Shown in pieces: positions 1 to 11,314 of a DNA stretch of 64,000 nt. The first letter of the stretch is position 1; each line of letters opens with the position of its first letter. The position numbers and the translations under genes were made by a program. Under the pieces are notes generated by a model. It had not been told where the DNA came from and searched no databases. It worked only from the letters and a program-made list of their open reading frames with translations. Source of the stretch: Physcomitrium patens (taxonomy: Eukaryota; Streptophyta; Bryopsida; Funariales; Funariaceae); NCBI RefSeq assembly GCF_000002425.4, contig NC_037253.1, positions 3,626,576 through 3,690,575 of the forward strand, written 5' to 3'.

Positions 1-363
1 TTTAAGGTCGTTGACAGTAATTGCAACCAAATATCTTCAGTTCTACTATTATTGGCTACACATACAATTTGGAACTGAGATAAGTATTGATCTAGATTTA
101 TAGTTGGTAAGCTCCTAAAAGTAAGTAATGGAGCCATGTTAGTTGTGCGATCGCCTATGTCACCCATTTGAACTATTGTTGGAACTGCTAGACCATTCAT
201 CGTCATTGAAGAAGATAATGTGCCACTTAATTTCTGATTAAAATGACTACTATCTTTCTCAAATATCTTTTCAAAACTTTTCAACCTCCTCAATTTGCTA
301 TTTTTATCTTTCAATAAGTTTATTGGTTGAATTGGAGGTAAAAACAATAGATTTTTAAACATG
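1..363 (-). CDS. Partial gag of minus-strand gypsy element H
   Basis: An open frame on the minus strand runs off the left window edge. The first ATG is at 363, and the frame stays open upstream to about 577 without another ATG. It contains the stretch LDQYLSQFQIVCVANN followed by RTEDIWLQLLSTTLK, which matches the pattern of the Retrotrans_gag domain (aromatic residues, TED, then LxxTL). By family knowledge this is a capsid-type protein that packages element RNA. The primer-binding site and LTR of the same element lie to the right at 941-1837, in the order expected for a minus-strand 5' end. The absence of stops over 360 bases in such AT-rich DNA suggests moderate age. Protease and pol would lie outside the window. 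Confidence 0.7.
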
Positions 364-940
364 TTGAATTGGCCTTTATTGGCAAGCAATTTATGCCATT
401 CTATGGTACCAATTTTGATAGAATCAGTAGTTTGTGCTATTAAAAAGGTATCCAATGGAGTATCCAATTCTTCTGTATTTCCTCTACTTGTAGTTAAAGA
501 GCTCAAGAGATATGCTAGGCTATTGACAAAATTTTCTGTGAGTGCTCTTGGTAATTTTTTTAACAATATATATATCTAAAATATTAGAAGACATTCAACT
601 TCTGAGTATGCTCGGATATGCTGATAAGCATGCAACTATGACTCAATCCAACTTTATTGATGCTTCTTTTTTAACTTGCATTCTTATTTTTTTTACAATA
701 ATTTTTTTTCTTACGTTCTTTTTTATCTTTCTTTTGATTAGCATGTTTTCTTTACTGCAATGTTCTCATTCTTAATAATCATAATTTCTCATTATATACT
801 ACTAAATTTGATTCTTATCTCTCATCTAACTATATACTTTTCTTCACTTTCAAATCAACTTTGATTTTATAACCTCTTTGTATAACAACCAAAACTTACT
901 CGTTCCATAGTTAATTTCTAATACTCAATATTATTATCAA
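364..940 (-). other. Leader of element H
   Basis: This AT-rich stretch lies between the gag start and the primer-binding site of element H. The gag frame continues open to about 577 in the minus direction, so translation may begin upstream of the 363 ATG in an ancestral copy. I see no other gene. Short plus-strand open frames here are chance products of the composition. Confidence 0.5.
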
Positions 941-960
941 TCCTCGACAACGACACCAAA
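941..960 (-). promoter_or_regulatory. Primer-binding site of element H, tRNA-Asp type
   Basis: Read on the minus strand the site is TTTGGTGTCGTTGTCGAGGA. From memory, the usual plant tRNA-Asp primer site starts TGGCGCCGTTGCCGGGGA; all differences here are C-to-T or G-to-A, as cytosine deamination would give. It lies one base from the inferred LTR edge (TGTGATTATC at 962). Confidence 0.65.
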
Positions 961-961
961 A

Positions 962-1837
962 TGTGATTATCATTTTATTTATTCTACAAATTTCTTTCAA
1001 AATAAACTTGTATAGGTGAATTTGAACGCAAGGAAAGACTAATTGCATGAATTTACATATTAAGGTTACATAATTAATCATATTTTAAACCACTAAAAAC
1101 ACCAAAGAGTACTATAATACTTTCTTCCACTAACAATATTCCTTTATCAATTGATAACAACAAAATATAACCCTGCATTATCAAAAGATTGCTCAAAATA
1201 CATAAATTCCATCCAACACTAAAAATAATAGACTTCCTTTCGAACCAATTTGGCTTCAAATAATTTTTATAATCACAGACTTCTTTTATTGAAACACATA
1301 CAACTCTTAATAAACAACAATTATAATCTTCCATCCATGAACAATCTTCTACAAAATTTGATAACAAACTCCTAATATCTTCTCATAATAATTCAATCAC
1401 GTAGTACTTTAATTACATACTCAATATCTTATCTATCAATATCTAATTAATTCCACAAATTGACTTTATAGTGATCAAAACCTAAAACAACAAAATAAAC
1501 AAGAAACAAGAGATAGCACAAAGCTTATCCTGACTCATGACTATCATAGTCTAACTCCTCTAATATCTTCTTTAATTGCTATATACTTACTCCTGAAATT
1601 CCAAATTATAATTTTCATTTTCTACTTAACCATTTTTTATAACTAATTCAATCATCCAACCTACTGAATTGACTATTCTAAAAATGATTAATTTATTTTA
1701 CCAATACCTTACAAAAACGAATTTCTACTTATTCTACAAACCTCAAAGCTATCCAACTCCAAGATCACAAGTTAGATTCATTAGTATATTTCTTTCAAAT
1801 TTAGTACTATTATGGTTTTTATCTTTTTTTTAATGAC
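962..1837 (-). mobile_element. 5' LTR of gypsy element H
   Basis: The left edge is fixed by the primer site: the LTR begins TGTGATTATC at 962 (plus-strand reading), so in element orientation it ends in CA. The right edge is set by where homology to chromovirus gag resumes, near 1838, and by a TGACA at 1833-1837. The exact right end and the target duplication cannot be verified because the other LTR is outside the window. The insertion interrupts the gag of C0. Confidence 0.5.
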
Positions 1838-2310
1838 AAGATCCAATATTGGATAATTTGGAGATATTTTCGGTAGAATTCCGGTCCATATATGGAGAAC
1901 ATGATACAACTAGTGTTGCAACCAATAAGATTTATATTTTGCAACAAAGCAATCAACTTATAATATTATATGCTTCATAATTTTAATAACTTGCAATTGA
2001 TATCAAGTGGAATGATATTACACTTATTAGCCAATTTTTCTATGGATTATAATATGAAGTAAAGAAATTGATGCTCAACTTAATTAATCCTCAAACATTG
2101 AATCAAGCAAATGTTGAGGCCTCAATATTACTACAATTTGATGGCAACACCAACATCTCGTCAACACATACATTCAAAAATAGATGATATGTAAATTGAT
2201 GTAGTACATTTTAAACTTTTTTTTAAGCAAAAAAAGACTCATTGATATTAAGAAGAATTGTGCTTATATTATAAAGAACCTAAATACACTACTCAACATT
2301 ACGCAAAGAA
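1838..2310 (+). pseudogene. C0 gag remnant
   Basis: The nucleotide sequence follows the middle of element C gag: the blocks equivalent to the FEIFLEAFAEAF, EHDKVRWATT and DFRQLASDIN segments can be followed across several frames. Stops and frameshifts destroy the frame. The N-terminal part is missing, cut by LTR H. The protein would have formed the capsid and nucleocapsid of the particle. The end leads into the protease segment with the spacing seen in C. Confidence 0.6.
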
Positions 2311-2664
2311 GTGACAAAATCACAAAATAAAGAGTACATCTATCAAAAAAGACAATGTGTCGAAAAAAAAATTTGTCTAGCTACAATAGAAATTGTGCGG
2401 CTGAAATCTTATACAACTTTTAATGAAGGTCTTATCCTCTCCTCAGAATCATCTCTTTGTTTTATAATAGATGTGCGTTTAGGACCTAATAATTATAAAG
2501 CCTCTACCTTGATAGATTTAGGAGCCTCATCTTATTTCTTAGATATAGAATTTGTTAAAAGTCATAAAATACCATTGGTACAAAAAACCAAACTTGTTCA
2601 TGTAGAAGTCATAAATGGTCGTTTGTTATCTTTTGAAGGTGTTATTCATGAACACTTCTTATAG
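2311..2664 (+). pseudogene. C0 aspartic protease segment
   Basis: An open stretch of 117 codons contains ASTLIDLGASSYFLDIEF. This corresponds to the retroviral-type protease active-site block ALLDSGASTCFLDEEF in element C, with the catalytic Asp kept and Ser replaced by Leu (DSGAS to DLGAS). It is followed by VHVEVINGRLL, parallel to VHVEVIDGRPL in C. The homologous piece in C2 (around 48977-49159) carries yet another decay pattern. The segment is not expected to be functional. Confidence 0.75.
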
Positions 2665-2893
2665 ATGTAGTAATAAATGGTCATAGTAGTTGTATAATCT
2701 TTAATTTAATTATATCTCCCTCTAATTCAGTCATTTTAGATTTATCATAGTTAGAAAAATATAATCCTTATATAGATTGGATTTCTTCTATCCTTTACTT
2801 CTCTAAAAGCATAATTAAGAGTAAAATTAATCCAGTAGAAAGTCATAAGTCTATTACAATTAAACTTATGTTTGTAAATACAAGAGCTTCTTC

Positions 2894-2993
2894 NNNNNNN
2901 NNNNNNNNNNNNNNNNNNNNNNNNNNNNNNNNNNNNNNNNNNNNNNNNNNNNNNNNNNNNNNNNNNNNNNNNNNNNNNNNNNNNNNNNNNNNN
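2894..2993. other. Assembly gap of 100 N
   Basis: A run of exactly 100 unknown bases lies between the protease and reverse transcriptase segments of C0. Its round size suggests a fixed-size scaffold gap, not a measured length. Confidence 0.99.
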
Positions 2994-4189
2994 TTGTTCA
3001 TTGACCTTTAAGAGGAGCCGATTACCATTTGGACTAATCTATAGTTTATCAAAAAATGAATTGGCTAAAATTAAAGAATATATTAAAGAAAATCTGACCA
3101 AGAATTTTATATGCCATTCCAAATGACTAGCAAGAGCTCCAATTTTATTTGTGAAGAAGAAAGATAGGTCATTGCAGATGTGTGTTGATTATCGAGGACT
3201 CACTAAGATCACCATCAAAAATAAGTACCCTCTATCTTTGATATCCAAACTTCTCAATCAACTGAATCAAACTAAGATCTATAGAAAAATAGATCTATTG
3301 GGAGCATACAATCTAATATGTATTAAAGAAGGATATGAATGGAAGATTACATTTTGAACTAGGTATGGATATTTTGAATACAACGTCATGCCTTTTAGAC
3401 TTAGTAATGCACCAATAGCTTTTCAACATCTAATGAATGATGTTTTTTGAGAATTTTTAGATGATTTTATTGTCTGTTATCTAGATGATATCTTAATCTA
3501 TTTTAAGAACATAGATGAATATGAACTTCATATTTATCATGTGTTACAAAAATTAAGAGATGTGAGACTCTATGTTAAGATAAAAAAGTGTGTATTCTAT
3601 ACTACTCAAGTTGACTTCTTAGGATACATCATTTCAAATGATGGACTCACGATGGATCCTAAGAAAGTTCAAACGATTATAAATTAGAAGATTTCAAAAA
3701 CGATAAGAGATGTCTAATGCTTTTTGGACTTTTTCAACTATTATTGGATCTTCATCAAAGACTTCTCTTAAGTTGCAGCTCCACTTATATGTTTGACTTG
3801 CAAAGACAAACTTGAATGGAGCAAAGAAATTGAAGTATCTTATAAAACTTTGAAGTTAGCTTTTATTTTTGTACCAATCTTATATTGTGTCATCTTTTCT
3901 AAGGAATTTTTTTATAGAAACAAATGCATCAGACTTTACTTTAGGTGCCATATTATCACAAATGGAAATAAATGATAAACTTCACCCAGTAGCTTTTCAT
4001 TCCAAAAAATTTTCAATAGCCAAGTTTAACAATGAAATCTATGACAAAGAACTTCTTGCAATCATGGATTCATTTTAAGAATGGCATAATCATCTAGAAG
4101 GTGCTTCTAATCTAATCACCATGTATATGGATCACAAGAATCTCAAGTACTTCATATCAATACATGTTTTAAATCATTGCCAAGCCCGT
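2994..4189 (+). pseudogene. C0 reverse transcriptase and RNase H segment
   Basis: Pieces include [20 protein letters not shown], equivalent to [19 protein letters not shown] in C; a YLDDILI block near 3478-3500, the catalytic reverse transcriptase motif; and TNASDFTLGAILSQME at about 3920-3970, equivalent to the RNase H TDASDFALGAVLSQM block. Several stops and frameshifts break the frame. The segment stops at 4189, where LTR F1 is inserted, and resumes at 5476 within the same domain. Confidence 0.8.
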
Positions 4190-5475
4190 TGTCATACTAT
4201 AAATGCTTATAGTATGTAAAAATTAATTAAAACATATTATATGTTGATAAATCTAGATGTGTGTTAGAATAGCTAATAGATTAAATTAAAAGAAGTTGGT
4301 ATAAGAAACTTTACTTTGTTTCTTTACTTTGTTTCTTTACTTCTTTTGATTTTGACATTAAAATATATATCTATATATATATATATATATAGGACCTAAA
4401 TGTTTAGTATGAAGCTTTGGGAGAAGATAGAAACCTAAGGATGAAAATCTAAACTAGTAGGAGGCTGATTGGGAGGGATGAAAGTAAGGCATGGTCGGAT
4501 GAAGGCAAGGAATGGGGAACTTCATCCCTATTGGTCGAATACCATGCCCAATGGGCTTTGAGGAGGCTGCCTGCGACCTTAACAAGAGTTTCGGCGACTT
4601 CAAAGAGGGAATTCAGAGATTACAAGCTAAGATTGTAAAGTTTAGTGTTTGGGGTACAATTTGTGTGGAAAAATTAAAGGATTTGGAGTTAAGGTGAAGA
4701 AGTTACAGCCGTTTGAAGTTAAGTTGTTAATTTAAGACATACTCTTACTCTTTTGAAGATATGAGGAGTTTTACAGTAGCTTTTGAAGATCGGAAGGTGC
4801 GACTGCAATGAAAATTTCAAGACCTACATCTTTTATAAAAGAAATATTACTTTTAGAGTTCATATAAAGGAGTTATAAGGAATTGAAGGCGGCGCTTTCA
4901 AATCAAAGGCAGTAAGTAAGCGGTTTTGTTTGTAGTAATGAATGGAGCCATAACTTGAGTGTTAGGATGAATTTTTGGCTCAAACTTTATGGAGAATGTA
5001 AATTTTTGGGTTAAAAAGCTATAAATACAAATTTCGTGGAATTTAAGCTTATATTTTGTGAGATATGAAGAAAATTGTACGTGGGTATATAAAGACAAGG
5101 GTTTGAAGTGACTATTAAGGTTTTCAAGATATCTCAAGATCCGCAACGAATTTGCGGTTGAAAATTGTTGTAGAAGTTAATAAAAATATATTTGTACATC
5201 ATGTAAAATTTGAGTTTGTTTGGACGGTCGGATTAGGAGATATGAGGTGTTGAAGTTTGGAAAAATCTACATATGAGAATATACAAGATTTTAGAGGATT
5301 TTATCATATTTTGGGTGTTATTGGTTACTTGAGGATTGTGTATTTGGTATAATTGCTCAAAAAAAAAAAAATTATATATAAACTTAGGACTTCTCTTATT
5401 TTCAAGCTTGATTGAATAATTAGTAATAGCCAGAAGCCCAACGTTTCCTTGAGGCAAATTCGCTCTATCCCGACA
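4190..5475 (+). mobile_element. Solo LTR F1 (family F, B-like gypsy)
   Basis: The 1286-bp sequence begins TGTCATACTA and ends ATCCCGACA. It is flanked by a perfect 4-bp duplication CCGT (4186-4189 and 5476-5479), and the interrupted C0 sequence joins cleanly across it when compared with C. Two more copies (F2, F3) and a truncated copy at the 5' end of B2 (34172-34490) show that it is an LTR of a B-like element. It contains a (TA)n run at about 4373-4391 and a terminal palindrome at 4193-4216. Its small open frames, for example at 4512-4697 and 5233-5487, are not conserved as protein and I do not regard them as genes. Confidence 0.85.
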
Positions 5476-6540
5476 CCGTTGGAGCATGTCTTTATCAAGA
5501 TTTGATTTTAAGATTACATATCAATTTGAAAAACAATAAGTTTGTCATATGCCCTTTCTAAACATTCTTATCTTGCATCAAAAAAAAGAGATGCATCTTT
5601 TGATCAATAAAGAATAATTCTCTTAAAACTAGAGCATTTTCATCTTTGGAAAATGAAATCAACATTAATTATTGATTTGATCCTTATGAAACAAATCCAA
5701 TCAAGTATGTCTTTTGATCTTCTTCTTCACAATATCAAGAATCTTTCTTCTAAGTCTCAAGATACTTCTAAGTCCTAAGATACTTCTAAGTTTGAATTCA
5801 AAAATAACCTACTCTATTTCAAAGGTCAATTATATGTTCCAAAAAGAGAAGCACGATTATGTGTTCTTTAAGCACATCACGAATTTCTAGCAGCAGGACA
5901 TTTTAGATACTATAAGACTTTGGAACTTATATCCAAAGATTTCTAGTAGCCACAAATGTGGAAGGGTGTGAAAGACTTTGTTCAATCATACAATGTTTGT
6001 TCAAGATAAAAAACTCCTTGTCATCGACCTTATGAACTTTTTCAATTATTACCTATTCTAAAACAACCATGGTCTTCTGTTTCTATGGATTTTATCACAA
6101 ATCTTCCAATCTCAAGTTCTTATGACTTTATATTCATGATAATAGATCATTTTACTAAAATGACACATTTTGTATTATGTAAGAAATACAAATGAAGAAA
6201 TAATTAAACTCTTTCTTGACAACATCTATTGCTATCATGGATTATCTAAGGATATTATATTTGATAGGAGAACTTAGTTTGTATTAAGATTTTGGCGAAC
6301 TCTTTTTAAGATTCTAAAAGTGGATATAAAACTATCTTTGGTAATCCATCGTCAAACTGATGGATAAAAAAAATATGTGAATCAAGTCTTACAACAGTAT
6401 TTAAGATGTACCATCAACTACCAATAAGTTGATTGGATAATACTTTTGCCATTGGAAGAGTTTATTTATGATAATATGGTACATTCTTCTTAAAAAAAAA
6501 TACCTTTCTTTGCCAATTATGGTTATCATCTATGACTTGA
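5476..6540 (+). pseudogene. C0 RNase H end and integrase segment
   Basis: The sequence resumes C0 immediately after F1. Segments equivalent to the integrase zinc-binding region (AAGHFxFxKTLELISxD, then WKxVKxFVxS), the first catalytic Asp (SMDFITxLP) and the second catalytic region (YHGLxxDIxxDR) can be followed by eye across frames with many stops. It ends at the CTTGA duplication (6536-6540) made by insertion of C1. The remainder of integrase continues at 25199. Confidence 0.75.
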
Positions 6541-6986
6541 TGTCACGAACACAAAAATTATCACGAACACAGAAATACAGGCTCGAGATCTAATAAAAAG
6601 TTCAAGAAAAATTAGCAAGAACTAAATTAATTAGATGAATATAAGAGCAACACCAGAGAGGTGAGCTAGAGCTCTAAGAGATGTGTTGTCGAGACTGAAG
6701 AACTCTTTAGCCTCAATTCTAATATATACTCCTATTTAGGAAACTTCTAAAGTAACTTCTACCAACTAAGAAGCTTCTAGAAGATTTTAGAGACTTGCTT
6801 CTAGAAGGTTCTAGAAACTTGTCTCTAGAAGATTCTAAGAACTATGTCCCTATCATCTTCTACCAACTAGGAAGCTTCTCAAGCGACTTTCATCAATTAG
6901 AAAGCTTCTAGAAGGTTCCAAAGACTTGCTTCTAGAAGGTTCTAAAAACTTGTCTCTAGAAGGTTCTAAGGACTATGTCCCTAACA
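6541..6986 (-). repeat. 3' LTR of C1 with heat-shock elements
   Basis: The LTR is 446 bp, ending CCCTAACA in plus reading, next to the purine tract. On the minus strand it carries a TATA-like TATATATT, the start-site sequence AGTCTCGACAA (plus 6686-6696) and several perfect heat-shock elements: TTCTAGAAGGTTCTAGAA at 6799-6816, TTCTAGAAGGTTC at 6906-6918 and again at 6930-6942. About 130 bp of U3 is duplicated in tandem here compared with the C1 5' LTR (about 315 bp without G), which doubles the heat-shock elements. Confidence 0.85.
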
Positions 6987-7036
6987 TCACCCCCTCCTTT
7001 AGCTTCGAGATCTCTGAGAAGTAATGTTATTATCAA

Positions 7037-7183
7037 TCAATACCAATGCAAGAAAATGAAGATTTCTTGCATAATGTCTGCTATGAACTCCAATTGTTGG
7101 TCATGAGGCAAGTGGTTCATCAATCCTTGAAGCCAACGATAGTGGTCCACACCTTCGACTTCTGACCAAGCATAAACTTTCGT
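7037..7183 (-). pseudogene. C1 third ORF, C-terminal piece
   Basis: On the minus strand the piece reads YAWSEVEGVDHYRWLQGL and then MNHLPHDQQLEFIADIM, ending at a TGA at 7037-7039. This matches the C-terminal half of the third ORF of element C (54671-55018) with mostly conservative changes. The frame is cut at 7183 by element B. The middle piece is at 15777-15886 and the N-terminal piece at 17166-17270. The function is unknown; I recognise no domain. Confidence 0.8.
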
Positions 7184-8448
7184 TGTCGTATTACGTGCTT
7201 TTCTGCTCGAGAACGCCCCAGACGTCTGGCTGTAGAAGGTAGTATGGAGATTCGCCGATAGTCAAGCAGTCTATCAGTTTTTGACTCCTGGAATATAAAC
7301 GACTGTAACAAAGTACCGTAAATCTATACGGATGCTCTTCGACTGCTTGTCGAAGTCTTTTTTTTTGCCCCAGCCGATAGGTCTCTAGACGTTACAGAGA
7401 ACCCCGAACAACCCAAACTGTTAATCTTCAATACCCCTTTGTACTTACGATCTTGTATCCACTGACTGTCCTGTTAGATTAACCCAATAAATTTCATTCA
7501 CTCCGCAAACTCAATCCTATAGACACCCCTTTAATCCTTCAATCACAGACGTAACTCGATTTTACAAAACAGTCAAGAGTATTCAAACCCACTTCATTTA
7601 AAAATCCCGATTCACCATTACAACACTGACTTCAGCAGCGATTGCCTCAGTCTTTCCAAAACTCTACGAAGAAGAAAAATCCAAATTCTATGTCTTTTCT
7701 TTCCCGACCCGAAGTATGAAGCTCCTCTCTCTAATTCCCTTGATCTTCAAAACCCTCCCTAAACTATATTCACCCCTAACCTTATCCTCTGAATTTCTTC
7801 AATCTTCCATCTTAGATCCGGAATTGGCTCCCGTCGTCAGAGCTTAGATCCGAAATTGGCTCACGTCATCTCGGCCTTCTCCTCCATTTTTACCTTTAAG
7901 AGATCCATTTACCGTAAACAACGTTCCCTGAAACAGCACAGAGAACAGGACAGCCCGAAACAAAATAGAAACCCCGTAATCAGGACCACATTGAGTCGCG
8001 CGACCAATTCAGGTCCCACATTGGGTAAGATTCCCGTAGTAACCTGGATGCTCGCGTAATTGGGTCAAATTGGTCTTCACGTCAAACTGGCTGAGGCCCG
8101 TAGTAAGACCTGGATTTTTCCGTAACTAGACTGCATTGAGTTGCCCCACCAATACAAGTCTCATATTGGGTAAGAGGACCCGAATTGGATTCTCGAAATT
8201 GGATCCAATTGGATCTTCAAACCCGTCGTGTGAATTGGTCCTTCTCATCCTGCTAACTCCCGTTATTAGAATCGAATGGAGCATTTCAGTATGCCCCGGC
8301 TGACTGTAACGGGGTGACTGAACCTGACCACTCAGTATTTGTACTGGAGTTGGTCGATGCTCCCAATATTCGAGGTAACTAAATATTAATAAAATTCCCT
8401 TTTTTTTTTTTTTTTATTTTCACTATATACTCATGTTACAACACGACA
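7184..8448 (-). repeat. 3' LTR of element B
   Basis: The 1265-bp LTR begins TGTCGTATTACG and ends TTACAACACGACA in plus reading. It is clearly homologous to the 5' LTR (14430-15776) and the solo LTR (15887-17165). It contains repeated blocks of the type AATTGGATCCAATTGG and CCCGTAGTAAGACCTGGAT. Short open frames on both strands are composition products; none is shared intact between the three LTR copies. Confidence 0.9.
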
Positions 8449-8461
8449 TCCACCCCCTCTG
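8449..8461 (-). promoter_or_regulatory. Polypurine tract of element B
   Basis: On the minus strand the sequence CAGAGGGGGTGGA directly precedes the 3' LTR start TGTCG. This is the position and composition expected of the plus-strand DNA primer in LTR retrotransposons. Confidence 0.8.
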
Positions 8462-8510
8462 AACCTGTGCATCCTCCGGTATGCACCAATTTACCCAATT
8501 GCTGTTTCAT

Positions 8511-9131
8511 TCAGAATATATCCCCTACGTCTTTGTCCAGTTCGTCTTCGTCACCTTCATTATCCAAATCACTTTCATCTTCTTGCTGCGGAATCTCTGT
8601 ACCTTCATTAAGGTCTTCCATATTCACCTCTGCGTGTCTTCGTTTAAATATTTTTACTCGCTTCCCTGCAAATGGTATTTTCAATTTTGTACCATCTAAC
8701 TCCCGTAATGAGTAAGTCGCATTATCATGAACAGTTGTTACAACATATGGTCCAAACCAACGTTTTGAAAATTTCTGCAAAGTACTATGTTGATTATCCA
8801 AACTATTGTCATAAACAAGTACCCAGTCACCTTCCTCGATTGCTTTTGGTCTCAATCGATGTTGCTTATCGAATCGCGCCTTGTTTTGTAACCTTGCTCT
8901 TTTTAACCTTTCCAATGCTATCTGGACATCTTCCGTTCTTTGCTCCAATTCTCGAATCCTAATAGCCAGAAGTTCTTCTCTTGTCAATCCATCTTCCCAT
9001 GGTAGCATACTCAAAGTAAGTACCTTTTCTTCAATCGGCATAATTGGTTTTTGACCTGTCATAAGTTCTACTGGCATATATCCTGTCACCAAACTATGTG
9101 TTGTTCGATTAGCCCATAATGCAAATGACAA
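8511..9131 (-). pseudogene. Element B integrase C-terminal region
   Basis: About 206 codons are open on the minus strand. It starts inside the integrase core end (SFALWANRTTHSLVTGYMP, typical of the region after the catalytic Glu), passes a charged helical stretch, then the GPF/Y-type module KRWFGPYVVTTVHDNATYSL with RELDG following. It ends in an acidic tail rich in Asp and Glu. No chromodomain follows, unlike elements C, C0 and C1. The upstream neighbour (9168-9455) is in the same frame, separated by a TAA and a few codons, so this is part of one polyprotein broken by a nonsense change. Confidence 0.85.
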
Positions 9132-9167
9132 AAGCCGTGGCCACTCTTTAACTTTCCCATTACAAGC

Positions 9168-9455
9168 TTAAACCAATGCTTTCACAATCGGCGGGTGACC
9201 GCGTTCGCTTTTCGTATTTCCTTCCGGATTATAAGCAGTAGTCAGTGATAGTTTAACTCCACATTTTTCAAAGAACTTACGAGCTTCTTGTGCATTTAAT
9301 TCTCCACGATCTGCAGTGATTTTTCCTACGCACCCGTAATGGCAAATGACATCTTCAAGCAAAAACCTACAAATCCCCTTTGTAGATTTTGTCCTCAATG
9401 CTCTTCCTTCTACTTGATTTGATAAATCTTCACGAGCTAAAACCAAATATCTCAT
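9168..9455 (-). pseudogene. Element B integrase catalytic core segment
   Basis: The piece has DLSNQVEGRAL, then KITADRGELNAQEARKFFEK with the second catalytic Asp, then LTTAYNPEGNTKSERGH with the catalytic Glu region. By family knowledge this is the DDE core that joins the DNA copy to the target. It is separated from the upstream reverse transcriptase frame by a TAG at 9459-9461, and ends in TAA before the C-terminal piece. Both stops keep the same frame, so each is one base change from a sense codon. Confidence 0.85.
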
Positions 9456-9458
9456 CTG

Positions 9459-11272
9459 CTATAACCCAACCGGCATAATAACCAAATCAACAACCCATTT
9501 AAAATGAATAGACAGAGGATACGTAGGATGAAGACCATCTCGATGTCGGATATTAGAATACGATTGACAGATTTCACATGACTCTACAAATGAGAGCACA
9601 TCTCGATACATATTTTTCCACCAATATCGTTCCTTGAGTTTAGCAAAAGTAGCCCAGATTCCTCTATGCCCTGCCCATAAACTATCATGAAACTCCTTTA
9701 ATAATTTTAGTTTTTCTTCCTTTTTGCCTATCACTCGTTGTGGCATCCCAATTCCTTTCTTCGGTCTCTTCCATAAGAATCCATCTCGAAGTAAAAATCC
9801 ATATGCTTTTTTTCTTATTTGTTTAAATTTTTCTATAGACCAATTCCCCTGCTTAGACAAGGTATTCAAATAATGACCAATATCCAATAATTCTCCTTCA
9901 TAAGATTCTTCAAGAAATAGCTTGTCTTCTCTGTTGTGGTTCGATATTGAATAGAATTTCAATCCGACATCATCAATGTCTTCAACCATTTCGTCCTCCC
10001 TCTCGTATCTTGCTCGAGATAGCATGTCTGCTACTAAATTGTCCTTTCCAGTGATATGCTTAAATTCTGGATTTAGTGACTTAATATAAGCAATCCATCT
10101 CAACATTGCAATATCTGGCGTTGAACAGTTAATAATCATTCCAAGCAATGACAAGCAATCTGTTTCAATTACTACTACTGCCCCAATCAAATAGTCCTTT
10201 TCAGCTTTCATAGCCAAAACGACTCCCCAAAGTTCTCTTTTGACTTGCGAATATGCACGCTGATGAATACTTAAAACTTTAGCTCCAAATCGAACTGCAA
10301 ATCTACTCCCATTCGAATCATCTTGACCCACAGCCCATCCAACGGCAATTGGACTAGCGTCTACAGTAAGAATCACTGGTCTATTGCACTTATAATCAAC
10401 CTTCCTCAATATTGGAGGTGACATCAATAATTTCTTCAATCTTTGCATTGCCTGAATATGCCTTTCTTTCCATTCAAATCGGTAACCCTTGCATAACAGT
10501 TCATATAATGGATCCGCTATGTGAGCAAAATGAGGGATCCAGATTCGATAAAATACACATGCACCCAAAAACCTGCAAACCTTTGTTAAAGAACCACAAT
10601 CCTCCTTCATCCTTCCAATTGCATCAACTTTAGTCGGATCTGGTTTTCTTCCGTAAGATCCGCATAAATGTCCAACAATTACAACCTCTTGCTCTCCAAA
10701 TACGGACTTCATACCCGACAATGTAAGATGAACTTCTTCAAGCCGAGTTAAAATCTTTTCACAATCTTGTATATGATCAACAACATATCTGCGACACCCC
10801 CTCGTATCTAAAGTTTCATCCTTGTCTCCTTCTTTGCACCCTTTTATAGGAACATCATCCAGAAAAGGCATAGTCTTTTCCGAAATAAAATCTCTCAATA
10901 CCTTATTCATCCCATTCATCATATGCGCAACTGAGTTGGTCGCGCCTTGAGGAAGAGTGTACATTCTAACCAATCCAAGCGGTGTCCTCATTGTTGTCAC
11001 ATCTCTATTCCTTCGGCAAGTTGAAATTGATCATAACCTGAATACAAATCACCCATTGAATAGATCGCCCTTCCAGCAAACGCCTCAGCAAATTCATCGA
11101 CAATAGATCCAATTCCTACATTCCTGATAGTTACAACATTCACTGGCTGCATATCTTGAATAAACCGTAGTGACCCATTCTTCTTAGGTACCATAAACCA
11201 TCGACTAGAATACGGTGCAAATGAAGGTTCTAATATTTTCATCTTTATCTTTTCTTTCAATAGTTCCACCAA
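9459..11272 (-). pseudogene. Element B reverse transcriptase, RNase H and integrase zinc domain
   Basis: In order: RT N-part (MKILEPSFAPYSSRWFMVPK at 11200 region, FIQDMQPVN, GDLYSGYDQFQLAEG), a one-base frameshift near 11002, then MRTPLGLVRMYTLPQGATNS, the catalytic block PFLDDVPIKG (FLDD in place of YLDD), RNase H (LTVDASPIAVGWAVGQDD, ETDCLSLLGMI, DNLVADMLSRAR) and the integrase HHCC zinc region (H-DSLWAGH-R ... CEICQ). From memory this block order and wording resemble gypsy elements common in fungi more than the usual angiosperm lineages. The frame ends at TAG 9459-9461. Confidence 0.9.
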
Positions 11273-11314
11273 TTTAGGTAAATGTGCCCTCGGTACTGGA
11301 ATCGGTCTTAGATT

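Noticed and set aside
361..775. Two overlapping plus-strand ORFs at the window start
   Set aside because: They lie opposite the gag frame of element H and are hydrophobic products of AT-rich sequence, with no motif.
4363..4391. (TA)n runs as possible CRISPR-like or origin signals
   Set aside because: They are simple microsatellites at a fixed place in LTR F copies; no CRISPR array or origin is present.
8467..8962. Plus-strand ORFs over the integrase end of element B
   Set aside because: They are shadows of the minus-strand integrase frame, which carries recognisable GPF/Y motifs.
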